Assembly (NCBI GenBank): GCA_934438175.1
Contig: CAKSBH010000006.1
Coordinates: forward strand, 57,605-121,604
Length of the DNA stretch: 64,000 nt
Reading direction: 5' to 3'
From: an uncultured Eubacteriales bacterium
GTDB taxonomy: Bacteria; Bacillota; Clostridia; Oscillospirales; UBA644
The stretch's first letter is position 1; each line of letters starts with the position of its first letter. A model generated the notes under the pieces. The model saw only the letters and a list, made by a program, of their open reading frames with translations. It did not search any database and had not been told where the DNA came from. Position numbers and translations under genes: made by a program. This document shows, in pieces, positions 9,521 to 19,772 of the stretch.

Positions 9521-10069
9521 ATGTCAAGAATTGGTAGAAAGCACATTGATATACCCGCCGGAGTCAACGTGACGCTGGCGTCCGATAATGTGATTACCGT
9601 CAAGGGTCCCAAAGGTGAGCTCAGCCGGGCGCTCCAGAAGGATATGATCGTCAAGATCGACGGCAACATCATTACGGTAGAACGTCCGTCTGAGGACAGA
9701 TATTTCAAGTCCTTGCACGGCTTGACAAGAACCTTGATTGCAAACATGATCGAAGGCGTTACGCACGGTTACAGCAAAACGCTGGAGATTCAGGGTGTCG
9801 GTTACAGGGTTCAGAAACAGGGCAACAAAGCGGTCTTCTCCATCGGATATTCCCATCCGGTCGAGATCGCGGAAGTTCCCGGAATCAAAATTGACATTCC
9901 CGACGGTCTGAAGATTGTCATTTCCGGACCCGACAAGCAGCAGGTCGGACAGTTTGCGGCAAAAGTCCGCGAGATCCGTCCGCCGGAGCCGTATCACGGC
10001 AAGGGTATCCGCTATGCAGGCGAATACATCAAGCTGAAGGAAGGCAAAGCCGGTAAGGCAAAGAAATAA
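9521..10069 (+). CDS. rplF: 50S ribosomal protein L6
   Basis: 182 residues, two similar alpha/beta domains, with SRIGRKHIDIPAGV at the start and PPEPYHGKGIRYAGE near the end. Lies at the GTPase-associated face of the 50S. Confidence 0.98.
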   Translation: MSRIGRKHIDIPAGVNVTLASDNVITVKGPKGELSRALQKDMIVKIDGNIITVERPSEDRYFKSLHGLTRTLIANMIEGVTHGYSKTLEIQGVGYRVQKQGNKAVFSIGYSHPVEIAEVPGIKIDIPDGLKIVISGPDKQQVGQFAAKVREIRPPEPYHGKGIRYAGEYIKLKEGKAGKAKK

Positions 10070-10125
10070 GCCCTTTCCGAAGACCGATATTATGAAATGC
10101 TCTCAAGGAGGTTTACAAATTAGTT

Positions 10126-10485
10126 ATGGTCACGAAAAAAGATTCCAATAAAGCCAGACTGCAAAGACACAAGCGCGTCCGTGGCAAGATCAGCGGAACG
10201 GCTTCCTGTCCCCGTCTGAATGTGTACCGTTCGCTGAAGAACATTTACGCGCAGATCATCGACGATGAACACGGCGTAACGCTCTGCTCGGCATCCACGA
10301 AGGATAAGGATTTCGCATCCTACGGCGGAAACAAAGAAGCGGCACGTGCGGTTGGCAAGAAGATCGCCGAACTTGCTTTGGCGAAAGAGATCAAAGACGT
10401 TGTTTTCGACAGAGGCGGTTACCTGTATCACGGAAGAGTTCAGGAACTTGCAGAGGGCGCCAGAGAAGGCGGACTCAATTTCTGA
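10126..10485 (+). CDS. rplR: 50S ribosomal protein L18
   Basis: 119 residues with [18 protein letters not shown] and the C-terminus [20 protein letters not shown]. Binds 5S rRNA. Begins 56 bases after rplF; an AAGGAGG site lies upstream of ATG 10126. Confidence 0.98.
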   Translation: MVTKKDSNKARLQRHKRVRGKISGTASCPRLNVYRSLKNIYAQIIDDEHGVTLCSASTKDKDFASYGGNKEAARAVGKKIAELALAKEIKDVVFDRGGYLYHGRVQELAEGAREGGLNF

Positions 10486-10503
10486 TTCAGGAGGAAATGA
10501 ATT

Positions 10504-11010
10504 ATGTACGAAAAGATTGATCCGTCTACGGTAGCATTTCAGCCCGAGAAGCTTGTTTCCGTCAGCCGTGTCTCCAAGACCGTCAAAGGTGGACGCAAGT
10601 CCAAGTTCTCTGCGCTGATTGTTGTCGGTGACGGCAACGGCATCGTCGGTGTCGGGCTCGGCAAATCCGTCGAAATTCCCGACGCGATCGCCAAGGGTAT
10701 CGCGGATGCGAAGAAGAACCTGATCCGTGTTTCCCTCAAAGATACGACGATTCCTCATGAAGTCGTGGCGGAGTTCGGCTCCAGCACGGTTATCATGATG
10801 CCGGCTCCCAAAGGAACCGGTGTTATCGCCGGCGGCGCTGTCCGTGCGGTTCTCGAGAAGGCCGGCATCAAGGACATCCGTACCAAGGCGCTGCATTCCC
10901 GCAACCCGCAAAACCTCGTTCAGGCCACCATCAAGGGTCTCGCAAGTTTGCGTGATGTCCAGCAGGTTGCCGAAACGAGAGGCAAAACGGTAGAAGAGAT
11001 TTTAGGTTAA
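10504..11010 (+). CDS. rpsE: 30S ribosomal protein S5
   Basis: 168 residues: dsRBD-like N-terminal domain ([20 protein letters not shown]) and a C-terminal domain with [18 protein letters not shown]. Part of the decoding and mRNA-entry region. Confidence 0.98.
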   Translation: MYEKIDPSTVAFQPEKLVSVSRVSKTVKGGRKSKFSALIVVGDGNGIVGVGLGKSVEIPDAIAKGIADAKKNLIRVSLKDTTIPHEVVAEFGSSTVIMMPAPKGTGVIAGGAVRAVLEKAGIKDIRTKALHSRNPQNLVQATIKGLASLRDVQQVAETRGKTVEEILG

Positions 11011-11023
11011 GGAGGGTAATACA

Positions 11024-11221
11024 ATGGCAGAAAAACAGACAGGTAGTACCACTCTTAAAGTGACGTTGACGAAAAGTCTGATCGGCAGAAACAAGAAGCA
11101 CATCGCCACGGCGAACTCTCTGGGTCTGCGCAAGATCGGCGATTCCTCCGTCCAGCCCAAGAACGACGCTACCATCGGAAAAATCACGGAGATCCGTTAT
11201 CTGATCTCTGTGGAAGAATAA
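11024..11221 (+). CDS. rpmD: 50S ribosomal protein L30
   Basis: 65 residues with LKVTLTKSLIGRNKKHIAT and the GLRKIG motif. The short form typical of bacteria. Confidence 0.97.
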   Translation: MAEKQTGSTTLKVTLTKSLIGRNKKHIATANSLGLRKIGDSSVQPKNDATIGKITEIRYLISVEE

Positions 11222-11233
11222 GGAGGTGCCGAG

Positions 11234-11677
11234 ATGAAATTATCAGACCTGAGTCCTGCCGAAGGATCCGTGAAGTCTGCCTACAGAAAGGGCAGAGGCA
11301 TCGGCTCCGGAAACGGCAAAACGGCCGGAAAGGGCCACAAGGGCCAGAACGCCCGTTCGGGCGGCGGTGTGCGCCCCGGTTTCGAAGGCGGTCAGATGCC
11401 GCTTCAGAGACGGTTGCCCAAGCGCGGCTTCTCCAACTACCCCTTCAAGGTTGAGTACCAGACGGTCAACGTCGGGCTTCTCAACGAGTTTGAAGACGGC
11501 GCTGTCGTAACGGTTGAAGAGCTTTTCGCCAAGAATATGGTGGCAAGCAAGACGGCGGCAGTCAAAATCCTGGGTGACGGCGAGGTTTCCAAAAAACTGA
11601 CCGTCAAAGCCGAAAGATTTTCCGAGACCGCGAGAGCGAAGATCGAGGCTGCAGGCGGGAAGGTTGAGGTGCTGTAA
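11234..11677 (+). CDS. rplO: 50S ribosomal protein L15
   Basis: 147 residues. Glycine/arginine-rich N-terminal extension ([19 protein letters not shown]) followed by the globular domain. Ends 3 bases before secY, so the two are coupled. Confidence 0.98.
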   Translation: MKLSDLSPAEGSVKSAYRKGRGIGSGNGKTAGKGHKGQNARSGGGVRPGFEGGQMPLQRRLPKRGFSNYPFKVEYQTVNVGLLNEFEDGAVVTVEELFAKNMVASKTAAVKILGDGEVSKKLTVKAERFSETARAKIEAAGGKVEVL

Positions 11678-11680
11678 GTT

Positions 11681-12976
11681 ATGAATATACTTGCAACACT
11701 GAAGAACGCCTGGAAAACCGAAGATCTCAAAAAGAAAATCATTTTTACGTTTTTTATCATCATCCTGTTCCGGATCGGTGTGAATATCCCGGTTCCGTTC
11801 GTCAACTCCGACGCGGTAAACGCCATTTTCACCAACTCGGCAGGAAACCTGCTCGGCTATTTCAATATGCTGTCCGGTAGCGCGCTGTCTCAGGGTGTTA
11901 TCTTTGCCCTGACCATTCAGCCGTATATCAACAGCAGCATTATCATTCAGCTTCTCACCGTTGCCATTCCTCAGTTTCAGAGCTGGCAGAAAGACGGCGG
12001 TGAGGCGGGACGCAAAAAGCTGCGCAACATCACCCGGTATCTCTCGGTTGCGATTGCCGTTGTGCAGGCGTATGGCTATTACAGCATCCTGAATGCTTAT
12101 TCGGCACTGGAATACACCTATGCCGACGGCGGTAAGGGCTGGCTTGCCATGCTCACCATCGTTTTCACGCTGGTTGCCGGCTCCTGCCTGGTCACCTGGC
12201 TGGGCGAATGTGTGGATGAAAAGGGTATCGGCAACGGTATTTCCATCATTCTGTTCGCCAGCATCGTTTCGAGAGGCGCCTCTCTTGTTGCCAACAGCAT
12301 GGCGTTGTTCCGTAATGGTCAGTGGTGGATCGTTCTCATCATGCTGGTCGTGTTCCTTGCCGTTGTTGTTGCCATCGTCTTCATGGACGCTGCGGAACGC
12401 CGCATTCCGATTCAGTACGCAAAACGTCAGATCGGTCGCAAGGTTTACGGCGGTCAGAGTACGCATCTTCCCATCAAGGTCGCTATGACCGGCGTTATGC
12501 CGATTATCTTCGCATTTGCCATCGTCGGCGTTCCCGCGACAATCGCGCAGTTCTTCCCGAACTCCGGTTATTACACGTGGGTCAACAAGTACTTCTCCAC
12601 AACGAGCCCGCTGTACATGATCCTGACGTTTGTTCTGATTATCCTGTTCAACTATTTCTACCTGTCCATCCAGTATGATCCGGTTGAAATTTCGAACAAC
12701 ATCAAGAACAACGGTGGTACCATTCCGGGAATCCGTCCCGGCAAACCGACCAGTGACTTCATCATCCGGAGTGTGAACCGTGTCACCCTTTGCGGTGCTC
12801 TGTTCCTCGGTGTCATCGCCGTTCTGCCGTATATCATCGAAGCCATTGTTCCCACCGCTTCCGGTCTGGCGATCGGCGGTACGTCGGTTATGATTCTGGT
12901 CAGCGTGGCACTGGAAACCGTCCGCGGGCTGGAATCTCAGATGCTGATGCGTCATTACAAGGGATTCCTTGACTGA
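11681..12976 (+). CDS. secY: preprotein translocase subunit SecY
   Basis: 431 residues with ten predicted membrane helices, the plug region after helix 1 and the conserved cytoplasmic loop RKVYGGQSTHLPIKV. It is the channel of the SecYEG translocon. Position after rplO and before adk is the ancestral spc arrangement. Length is normal. Confidence 0.98.
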   Translation: MNILATLKNAWKTEDLKKKIIFTFFIIILFRIGVNIPVPFVNSDAVNAIFTNSAGNLLGYFNMLSGSALSQGVIFALTIQPYINSSIIIQLLTVAIPQFQSWQKDGGEAGRKKLRNITRYLSVAIAVVQAYGYYSILNAYSALEYTYADGGKGWLAMLTIVFTLVAGSCLVTWLGECVDEKGIGNGISIILFASIVSRGASLVANSMALFRNGQWWIVLIMLVVFLAVVVAIVFMDAAERRIPIQYAKRQIGRKVYGGQSTHLPIKVAMTGVMPIIFAFAIVGVPATIAQFFPNSGYYTWVNKYFSTTSPLYMILTFVLIILFNYFYLSIQYDPVEISNNIKNNGGTIPGIRPGKPTSDFIIRSVNRVTLCGALFLGVIAVLPYIIEAIVPTASGLAIGGTSVMILVSVALETVRGLESQMLMRHYKGFLD

Positions 12977-12989
12977 AACCGATTCGTTC

Positions 12990-13020
12990 GTGCGGGGATG
13001 AGGTCCGCCTCGTCCCGCAC
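12990..13020 (+). promoter_or_regulatory. secY-adk intercistronic hairpin
   Basis: GTGCGGG (12990-12996) pairs with CCCGCAC (13014-13020), extended inward by an imperfect GAGG/CCTC stem. No T tract follows, so it is more likely an mRNA stability or processing element than a terminator. Confidence 0.5.
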
Positions 13021-13049
13021 GGCGATGTGATTCCCGAAAGGAGTACGGA

Positions 13050-13697
13050 ATGTATAATTTGATTTTACTGGGCGCTCCCGGTGCCGGCAAAGGCACGCAG
13101 GCGGAGATTCTGTCGGAGCAGTATGGAATTCCGCAGATTTCCACCGGTGTGATTCTCCGTCAGGCAATCAAGGACGAAACGCCGCTCGGCATCAAGGTCA
13201 AGGCCGTGATGGAAGCGGGCGACCTGGTTGCCGATGAGGATGTTGTTGCCATCGTAAAGGAACGTCTGGCAAAACCGGATTGCGCCAACGGCTTTATTCT
13301 GGACGGGTTTCCCCGCACCATTGCCCAGGCAGTTGCTTTGGACGAAATGCTCAAGGAATTGGGCTGTCCGCTGTCGAAGGTTCTGAGCATTGAGGTGAAG
13401 GATGAAGACATTGTCCGCCGGATGAGCGGTCGTCGTGTGTGCAAAAACTGCGGCAGTTCGTACCATCTGGTTTACAACAAACCGCAGACGGAAAACGTCT
13501 GCGACAAATGCGGAACCCCGCTTTCGATCCGCAGCGACGATCGGGAGGACGTTGTCCGCGAACGGCTTGCCGTTTATCACAAGCAAACGGCTCCGCTCAA
13601 AGATTATTACGCCAAAACGGGGCTTCTTGTTCTGGTCGAAGGGCAGGAGGAACTCAAAGACACCTGCGCTCTGGTCAGAAAAGCGCTTGAGGCGTAA
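13050..13697 (+). CDS. adk: adenylate kinase (zinc-lid form)
   Basis: 215 residues. P-loop GAPGAGKGTQ, NMP-binding GFPRT and a LID domain with a CKNC ... CDKC zinc site, the Gram-positive form. Interconverts ATP + AMP and 2 ADP in the cytosol. AAAGGAG upstream of ATG 13050; ends 2 bases before map. Confidence 0.98.
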   Translation: MYNLILLGAPGAGKGTQAEILSEQYGIPQISTGVILRQAIKDETPLGIKVKAVMEAGDLVADEDVVAIVKERLAKPDCANGFILDGFPRTIAQAVALDEMLKELGCPLSKVLSIEVKDEDIVRRMSGRRVCKNCGSSYHLVYNKPQTENVCDKCGTPLSIRSDDREDVVRERLAVYHKQTAPLKDYYAKTGLLVLVEGQEELKDTCALVRKALEA

Positions 13698-13699
13698 GT

Positions 13700-14449
13700 A
13701 TGATCATTGTAAAAACCCAGCGGGAAATTGATCTTATGCGCGAAGCGGGTCGTGTGACTGCGGAAGCGATGGAGGTCGGAGGGGCGGAAGTCCGTCCGGG
13801 CGTCAGCACCAAGCATATCAACGACACGATCGAGCGTTTCATAAGAAGTAAGGGCGGAAAGCCCTCGTTTCTCCATTATTCCGGGTATCCGGCAAGCGCG
13901 TGTATCTCCATCAACGATCAGGTGATACACGGCATTCCATCCGCAAAGCGTATCATCGAGGATGGAGATTTGGTAAGTATTGATATCGGTGTTCTCCTCA
14001 ACGGCTACCATGGCGACATGGCAAGGACGTTCGGCGCCGGTCACATTCGCAGCGAGGATCAGAAGCTGATGGACGTCACACGGGAAAGCTTCTGGGAAGC
14101 GATGAAAGTGGCCCGGGTCGGTTACCGTCTCGGCGATATCGGGGCGGCGGTCAGCGCACACGCGCACCGCTACGGCTTCGGCGTTGTTTACGATTATGTC
14201 GGGCATGGCGTGGGGGCACAATTACACGAGGAACCGGACGTTCCGAATTACGGCATTCCGGGAAAAGGCAGTCGCCTTGTCGCAGGCATGACCATTGCGG
14301 TAGAGCCCATGATCAACGCGGGCACACCGGACGTGCGGGTTCTGCGCGACGGCTGGACAGTCGTGACCAAGGACGGAAAGAAATCCGCCCACTACGAAAA
14401 CACGATTCTCATTCGTGACGACGAGCCGTTAATACTCACATCTCTATAA
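13700..14449 (+). CDS. map: methionine aminopeptidase, type I
   Basis: 249 residues of the pita-bread fold with metal ligands recognisable in DIGVLLNGYHGDMART, the GHGVGAQLHEEPDVPNYG block and the C-terminal ENTILI glutamate region. Removes N-terminal methionine from nascent proteins. Type I without an N-terminal zinc extension. Confidence 0.97.
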   Translation: MIIVKTQREIDLMREAGRVTAEAMEVGGAEVRPGVSTKHINDTIERFIRSKGGKPSFLHYSGYPASACISINDQVIHGIPSAKRIIEDGDLVSIDIGVLLNGYHGDMARTFGAGHIRSEDQKLMDVTRESFWEAMKVARVGYRLGDIGAAVSAHAHRYGFGVVYDYVGHGVGAQLHEEPDVPNYGIPGKGSRLVAGMTIAVEPMINAGTPDVRVLRDGWTVVTKDGKKSAHYENTILIRDDEPLILTSL

Positions 14450-14541
14450 CGGACAGGTCCGTATGTGCGAAGGAAGTGTCTGCGGGGGTGCAGCACGACG
14501 ACGCATCATGACGGTATGCGGAAGCGGAGGTTTTAATAAAA

Positions 14542-14817
14542 ATGAGTACGATTGCCAAGGGTTGCTTCGTACGCTCGGTCGCCGGACGGGACGCCGGAAA
14601 GATTTTTCTGGTTCTGGACGAAGACGGCTTGCGGGTAACTGTTGTTGACGGTCAGCTCAGACGGATGGAGCATCCGAAAACGAAAAACATCAAACATGTC
14701 GTCTTCTACGCCGAAAACCGCAACGAGCGTCTTCTCGGCAAGATCCTGGAAGGCATCCGTCTTGAGGATGCGGAGGTTCGGAAGGCGATCCGGCAAGCAT
14801 CAGAGGAGGTTCTGTAG
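14542..14817 (+). CDS. KOW-domain RNA-binding protein (L14e/L6e/L27e-like)
   Basis: 91 residues starting [21 protein letters not shown], a KOW motif of the type found in archaeal/eukaryotic L14e. Such a small gene is commonly found between map and infA in Clostridia; its exact role is not established as far as I know. Its TAG shares one base with the GTG start of infA, which suggests coupling to initiation-factor synthesis. Confidence 0.88.
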   Translation: MSTIAKGCFVRSVAGRDAGKIFLVLDEDGLRVTVVDGQLRRMEHPKTKNIKHVVFYAENRNERLLGKILEGIRLEDAEVRKAIRQASEEVL

Positions 14818-15041
14818 TGGCAAAAGAAGGCATCATTGAAGTAGAAGGCGTTGTTGTGGATGTTCTTCCCAACACGAAGTTCATTGTAGAGCTGAAGAAC
14901 GGCCATCGCCTGACGGCATACATTTCCGGTCGTCTTCGTGACAACAACATCCGCATTCTGCTCGGTGACCACGTTGTCGTGGAAATGACACCGTATGACC
15001 TTACGCAAGGCAGAATCACATGGAGAGGTCAGAGATCCTGA
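14817..15041 (+). CDS. infA: translation initiation factor IF-1
   Basis: 74 residues, OB fold with [20 protein letters not shown] and [12 protein letters not shown]. Starts with GTG 14817, overlapping the upstream stop by one base; an AGGAGG site lies just upstream. IF-1 occupies the A site during initiation. Confidence 0.97.
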   Translation: MAKEGIIEVEGVVVDVLPNTKFIVELKNGHRLTAYISGRLRDNNIRILLGDHVVVEMTPYDLTQGRITWRGQRS

Positions 15042-15104
15042 CGCGTCTCTTACAACAAAAGGTATGCAGTGCATACACGGCATTGATTTTTAAGGAGGTT
15101 CTGA

Positions 15105-15221
<117 letters not shown>

Positions 15222-15245
15222 AGAAAACAGGAGGTATAACAGAAT

Positions 15246-15614
15246 ATGGCACGTATTGCAGGCGTAGATTTGCCGAACACCAAACGTGTGGAGATCGGCT
15301 TGACCTATATTTACGGCATCGGACTCAGCACGTCTAAGCAGATTCTTGCGGAAACGGGAATCAACCCGGACACCCGTGTGAAGGATCTGAACGAGGATGA
15401 CATCTCCAAGCTGAGAGAGTATATCGACCATCACGTGGTCGTTGAGGGTGACCTCCGTCGGAACGTGGCGCTGAACATCAAGCGTCTGGTCGAGATTGGT
15501 TGCTATCGCGGCACCCGTCACAAGAAAGGTCTTCCGGTTCGCGGTCAGAGAACCAAGACAAACGCAAGAACGCGCAAGGGTCCGTCCAAGACCGTTGCAA
15601 ACAAGAAGAAATAA
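15246..15614 (+). CDS. rpsM: 30S ribosomal protein S13
   Basis: 122 residues: [20 protein letters not shown] and the basic C-terminus [19 protein letters not shown] that contacts the P-site tRNA. Confidence 0.98.
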   Translation: MARIAGVDLPNTKRVEIGLTYIYGIGLSTSKQILAETGINPDTRVKDLNEDDISKLREYIDHHVVVEGDLRRNVALNIKRLVEIGCYRGTRHKKGLPVRGQRTKTNARTRKGPSKTVANKKK

Positions 15615-15633
15615 GCGGGGAGGGCAATGAATT

Positions 15634-16041
15634 ATGGCACAGGCAAAACAGTCCGGTAAAAAACCGGTTATCAAAAGACGCAGAGACAGAAAGAACATTG
15701 AAAAAGGCGCCGCTCATATCCGCGCCAGCTTCAACAACACCATTGTTACCATCTCCGACCTGAACGGGAACGCCGTTTCCTGGGCATCTGCCGGTGAGAT
15801 GGGCTTCAAGGGCTCCAAGAAGTCTACGCCGTTCGCGGCTCAGACCGCTGCGGAGACCGCTGCCAAAGCGGCAATTGACCACGGCATGAAGACCGTTGAA
15901 GTTTATGTCAAGGGTCCCGGCACGGGCAGAGAATCTGCCATCCGTGCCCTTCAGACCGCCGGTCTGGAAGTTACGCTTATCAAAGACGTAACGCCCATCC
16001 CGCACAACGGCTGCCGTCCCCCGAAGAGACGCCGTGTTTAA
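15634..16041 (+). CDS. rpsK: 30S ribosomal protein S11
   Basis: 135 residues with [19 protein letters not shown] and the C-terminal [17 protein letters not shown]. Platform protein of the 30S. Confidence 0.98.
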   Translation: MAQAKQSGKKPVIKRRRDRKNIEKGAAHIRASFNNTIVTISDLNGNAVSWASAGEMGFKGSKKSTPFAAQTAAETAAKAAIDHGMKTVEVYVKGPGTGRESAIRALQTAGLEVTLIKDVTPIPHNGCRPPKRRRV

Positions 16042-16061
16042 TTTGAGGAGGTAAAACGGAT

Positions 16062-16691
16062 ATGGCAAGATATACAGGTCCGGTCTGCAGACTTTGCAGA
16101 CGTGAAAAAACCAAACTGTTTCTGAAGGGCGACAAGTGCTACAGCGCAAAGTGCGCTCTGAACGATCCGAAATTCCTGGTTCCGGGTCAGCACGGCGCAA
16201 GCCGCAAGAAACCGACCGACTATTCCATCCAGTTGCGTGAAAAGCAGAAGGCGAAGCGGTTCTACGGAATTCTGGAAAAACAGTTCCGTTCTTATTTTGA
16301 AATGGCGGAGAAGAAGCCGGGTGTCACCGGTGACACCCTCCTCGAAATTCTGGAAAGCCGTCTGGACAACATCGTGTACCGTCTCGGCTTTGCCATGTCG
16401 CGCATCGAAGCCAGACAGCTGGTAACGCACGGACATTTTGAAGTCAATGGCAAGCGTGTCGACATCCCGTCCTATCTCGTGAGCGAGGGTGATGTGATTT
16501 CGGTCAAGGATTCCAGCAAAGATTCCACGAAGCTCAAGGCGGTTATGGAAGCCAATGCCTCCAAGCCCCTCTGCGCATGGCTGGAGTCCGATAAGGAGAA
16601 CATGAAAGGCAAAGTCGTCCGCCTGCCGAAAGCAGAAGAGATTGATATGCCGCTCGAAATGCACCTCATCGTTGAGTTGTACTCGAAATAA
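16062..16691 (+). CDS. rpsD: 30S ribosomal protein S4 (zinc-finger form)
   Basis: 209 residues. N-terminal cysteines C9, C12, C26 and C31 (VCRLCRRE ... KCYSAKC) form a zinc finger; an S4 RNA-binding domain follows at about residues 98-160 ([20 protein letters not shown]). Initiates 16S folding. Located in the alpha operon before rpoA. Confidence 0.97.
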   Translation: MARYTGPVCRLCRREKTKLFLKGDKCYSAKCALNDPKFLVPGQHGASRKKPTDYSIQLREKQKAKRFYGILEKQFRSYFEMAEKKPGVTGDTLLEILESRLDNIVYRLGFAMSRIEARQLVTHGHFEVNGKRVDIPSYLVSEGDVISVKDSSKDSTKLKAVMEANASKPLCAWLESDKENMKGKVVRLPKAEEIDMPLEMHLIVELYSK

Positions 16692-16715
16692 TCCCCGGGC
16701 AACCGTTATCATCAT

Positions 16716-16739
16716 AGGGAAAGCCCTCGGGCTTTCCCT
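16716..16739 (+). promoter_or_regulatory. rpsD-rpoA intercistronic hairpin
   Basis: Ten-bp perfect stem AGGGAAAGCC (16716-16725) / GGCTTTCCCT (16730-16739) with the tetraloop CTCG. No T tract. Probably sets relative expression of rpoA or protects mRNA ends (inference). Confidence 0.6.
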
Positions 16740-16781
16740 GAGTAAAGCATTCGCTACGGATGCTTGGAAAGGGGCATACAC

Positions 16782-17732
16782 ATGATTGAAATCGAAAAGC
16801 CGACCATCGAAATTGCCGATTGTACGGAAGACGGCACATACGGCAAATTCGTTGTAGAGCCGCTGGAACGTGGCTACGGCATCACTTTGGGCAATTCACT
16901 GCGTCGCATCCTGCTTTCTTCTCTGCAGGGCGCAGCCGTCACGTCCATCAAGATCGACGGTGTTCAGCATGAATTTTCCACCATTCCCGGCGTCAAGGAA
17001 GACGTTGCGGAAATCGTTCTCAACATGAAGGGTCTGATCGCGCGTCTGCACGGCAATTCGTCCAAATTCGCATACATTGACGTTTCGGAAGAGGGCGAAG
17101 TTACGGCGGCGGATATCAAAGCGGATTCCGACATTGAGATTCTGAACCCCGAAATGCACATCGCAACGTTGGGGAAGGGTGCACGTCTGTATATGGAAAT
17201 CACCATCGGTCTCGGAAGAGGATACGTTCCCTCGGAGCGCAACCGTCTTGCCGATGCTCCTATCGGTCTGATTTCCATGGACTCGTCGCATTCGCCCGTC
17301 ACGAAGGTGAATTTCACCATTGAAAACACACGTGTCGGACAGATTACGGACTATGACAAACTGACTTTGGAGGTCTGGACGAACGGAACCATTTCCGCCA
17401 AGTCCGCCGTTTCTCTTTCTGCCAAGATTATGAGCGAGCATCTTGCTCTGTTTATCGATCTGGCTGCCGATTCCGCGGTTGATACCGATGTGTGGAAGGG
17501 CGATGAGAATGAGGTCAAAGAGCAGGTGTTGAGCAAACAGATTGAAGATCTCGATCTGTCCGTCCGTTCGTTCAACTGTCTGAAGCGTGCCGGCATCAGC
17601 ACGGTCGGAGATCTCATCAACAAAACTCCGGACGAAATGATGCGCGTGCGCAATCTGGGCAAGAAATCTCTGGAAGAGGTTATTGCCAAACTTGCCGAAT
17701 ACGGACTTTCGTTCTCGGAAGAAAAAGAATAA
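16782..17732 (+). CDS. rpoA: DNA-directed RNA polymerase subunit alpha
   Basis: 316 residues. ATG 16782 chosen because GGAAAGGGG lies just before it. The N-terminal dimerisation domain holds [16 protein letters not shown]; the C-terminal helix-hairpin domain has [16 protein letters not shown] and [11 protein letters not shown], which contact UP elements and activators. Normal length. Confidence 0.98.
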   Translation: MIEIEKPTIEIADCTEDGTYGKFVVEPLERGYGITLGNSLRRILLSSLQGAAVTSIKIDGVQHEFSTIPGVKEDVAEIVLNMKGLIARLHGNSSKFAYIDVSEEGEVTAADIKADSDIEILNPEMHIATLGKGARLYMEITIGLGRGYVPSERNRLADAPIGLISMDSSHSPVTKVNFTIENTRVGQITDYDKLTLEVWTNGTISAKSAVSLSAKIMSEHLALFIDLAADSAVDTDVWKGDENEVKEQVLSKQIEDLDLSVRSFNCLKRAGISTVGDLINKTPDEMMRVRNLGKKSLEEVIAKLAEYGLSFSEEKE

Positions 17733-17750
17733 GGTAGGAGGGCTGCCATT

Positions 17751-18089
17751 ATGTCCAAAAGAAAACTCGGAAGAACAGCCGATCACAGAGTGTCCATGCT
17801 GAGAGGCCTTGTCACATATCTGCTTAAGAACGGTTCCGTCGAAACGACGGTCACCCGTGCCAAGGAACTTCGTTCCGTGGCGGATAAAATGATTACGCTG
17901 GGCAAAACCAACACGCTTCATTCCAAGCGTCAGGCACTCAGCTATATTACGGACCGCGACGTTGTCAAAAAGCTTTTTGACGAGATCGCTCCGAAATATG
18001 CCGATCGCAACGGCGGTTATACCCGCATTCTCAAAACCGGTCCCCGGCAGGGCGACGCGGCGGAGATGGCGATCATTCAGTTGGTCTGA
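17751..18089 (+). CDS. rplQ: 50S ribosomal protein L17
   Basis: 112 residues: [18 protein letters not shown] and a C-terminus [16 protein letters not shown]. Last gene of the alpha operon; a strong terminator follows within 15 bases. Confidence 0.98.
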   Translation: MSKRKLGRTADHRVSMLRGLVTYLLKNGSVETTVTRAKELRSVADKMITLGKTNTLHSKRQALSYITDRDVVKKLFDEIAPKYADRNGGYTRILKTGPRQGDAAEMAIIQLV

Positions 18090-18102
18090 ACCGAAAAAAC
18101 AG

Positions 18103-18142
18103 GGATCCGGGACGAAAAAAGCGTTCCGGATCCATTTTTTTT
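18103..18142 (+). terminator. intrinsic terminator of the S10-spc-alpha superoperon
   Basis: Twelve-bp stem with one G-U pair, 18103-18114 with 18122-18133, GGATCCGG at its base, followed by eight T residues (18135-18142). Confidence 0.93.
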
Positions 18143-18152
18143 CAAAAAGGGC

Positions 18153-18181
18153 TTGTATTTTTTGAAAAAGTGTGATATACT
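18153..18181 (+). promoter_or_regulatory. sigma-A promoter of the rimP-nusA-infB operon
   Basis: TTGTAT (18153-18158), 17-base spacer, TATACT (18176-18181), placed directly behind the alpha-operon terminator. Confidence 0.75.
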
Positions 18182-18188
18182 TGTTGTG

Positions 18189-18212
18189 TAAGAGCGGTGG
18201 GAACCGCTCTTA
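18189..18212 (+). promoter_or_regulatory. 5'-end hairpin in rimP leader
   Basis: Perfect 10-bp inverted repeat TAAGAGCGGT (18189-18198) / ACCGCTCTTA (18203-18212) with loop GGGA. It begins at the expected transcription start, so the mRNA would carry a stem-loop at its very 5' end. A roughly similar leader hairpin occurs before rimP in other Firmicutes (from memory). No T tract follows immediately. Confidence 0.6.
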
Positions 18213-18249
18213 CGGTGTTTTTACGGGAGAACGCGGAGGAGGGAATCGT

Positions 18250-18708
18250 ATGAAAAACGTGGTTGCCCTGGTGCGCGAACTGGCGGAACCGAAGATCCGG
18301 GAACGGAATCTGGAATTGTGGGACGCCGAGTTCAAAAAAGAGGGTGCGGATTATTATCTGCGTCTGTACATCAACCGTCCGGACGGCAACGTGGGCATTG
18401 AAGACTGCGAAGCGCTGGACCGGTATCTCAGCCCGCTTCTGGATGAGGCGGATCCCATCGAGCAGAGCTATTACCTTGAGATCCAGTCGGCAGGCCTGAT
18501 CCGGGATCTGAAATACGACTGGCATTATGACCGCTACCTCGGCAGGGAAGTTCAGGTCTGCACCTATAAAAGTGCCGACGGACTTCCGAAAAAATTCAAT
18601 GCCGTTCTCAACGGCTACGACGATGTCAACGTCCGCTTTACAGTAGACGGACAGGAGCGGTTTGTCGAAAAGAAAAACATTTCCAAAATGACGATTGATC
18701 TGATATAA
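18250..18708 (+). CDS. rimP: ribosome maturation factor RimP
   Basis: 152 residues from ATG 18250 (GGAGGAGGG upstream; an earlier in-frame TTG lies inside the promoter and was rejected). Contains YLRLYINRPDGNVGIEDCEA and LEIQSAGLIRDLK, the conserved N-domain, then an SH3-like C-domain. Assists 30S maturation; first gene before nusA, as is nearly universal. The usual SPG motif reads SAG here. Confidence 0.95.
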   Translation: MKNVVALVRELAEPKIRERNLELWDAEFKKEGADYYLRLYINRPDGNVGIEDCEALDRYLSPLLDEADPIEQSYYLEIQSAGLIRDLKYDWHYDRYLGREVQVCTYKSADGLPKKFNAVLNGYDDVNVRFTVDGQERFVEKKNISKMTIDLI

Positions 18709-18728
18709 AACGGAGGTCTTACAAAATC

Positions 18729-19772
18729 ATGAACGCTGCATTTTACGAGGCACTGGAAAGTCTCGAAAAAGAACGGAACATCCCGAAGGATTATATGCTG
18801 GAGAAGATCCGTGCCGCCATCGCTTCCACCATCAAGCGCGATCGGAACGTTCCGCCGGAGAACGTGGATGTGGAATTCAACGAAAGAAAACAGACCATGC
18901 GTGCCTTCATCCGTGTCACGGTGGTGGAGACCGTAGAAAATCCCGGCATTGAAATCACGCTGGAGGAAGCCCGCAAAACCCATAAGAAAGCACAGATTGG
19001 TGACGTGCTGGAAATGGATGTTGATCCCGCGCAGGTCGGGCGTATTGCCGCGAAGGTCGGTAAGAACGTCATCATTCAGGCCATCAACGAGGCGGCAAGC
19101 GGCGCCGTGATGCAGGAATTCGAACAGCGCAAGGATGCCGTTGTTTCCGGAACCGTTACCAATGTGGATCCCCGTTCCGGCGTCGTGATGGTTCAGATCG
19201 GACGTCACGAGCTTCCGCTGTTCCCGAAAGAGCAGATTCCCGGCGAAACGTTCACCGACGGGCAGAACATCAAGGTCTGCATCACCGTTCCCGTTCCGAA
19301 AGAGGGGCACACCATCCGGGGCAGAGAAGTCGTTCTCAGCCGCGCTTCCACCCAGTATGTCCGCAAACTGTTTGAGCTGGAAGTTCCGGAAATCGCTCAG
19401 GGCATCGTGGAGATCAAAGCCATTACACGGGAAGCCGGAAGCCGCAGCAAGGTTGCGGTCGCTTCGTCGGATCCCAACGTAGAGCCCGTGGGAAGCTGCA
19501 TCGGCGCACGTCAGAGCCGTCTTGCCAACATTCTGGAGAACATGGCGGGCGAACGCATCGACCTCATCCGCTACAGCGAGGATCCCGGCCAGTTTGTGGT
19601 CGCTTCCCTGTCTCCGGCAAATGCCAAACTGATGGAGATCGACCGTGAAAACAAAACCTGCCGCGTGATGGTTCCCGCCGACAGTCTGTCTCTCGCCATC
19701 GGCAAGGGCGGTCAGAACGTACGTCTCGCCGCACGGCTTACCGGCTATAAGATTGACATCATTGCCGAATGA
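18729..19772 (+). CDS. nusA: transcription termination/antitermination protein NusA
   Basis: 347 residues: N-terminal RNAP-binding domain, S1 domain (GTVTNVDPRSGVVMVQIGRH), then KH1 and KH2 (SNDPN-type ASSDPNVEPVGSCIGARQSR and PADSLSLAIGKGGQNVRLAA). No C-terminal acidic repeats, as usual in Firmicutes. Its stop overlaps ylxR by four bases. Confidence 0.97.
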   Translation: MNAAFYEALESLEKERNIPKDYMLEKIRAAIASTIKRDRNVPPENVDVEFNERKQTMRAFIRVTVVETVENPGIEITLEEARKTHKKAQIGDVLEMDVDPAQVGRIAAKVGKNVIIQAINEAASGAVMQEFEQRKDAVVSGTVTNVDPRSGVVMVQIGRHELPLFPKEQIPGETFTDGQNIKVCITVPVPKEGHTIRGREVVLSRASTQYVRKLFELEVPEIAQGIVEIKAITREAGSRSKVAVASSDPNVEPVGSCIGARQSRLANILENMAGERIDLIRYSEDPGQFVVASLSPANAKLMEIDRENKTCRVMVPADSLSLAIGKGGQNVRLAARLTGYKIDIIAE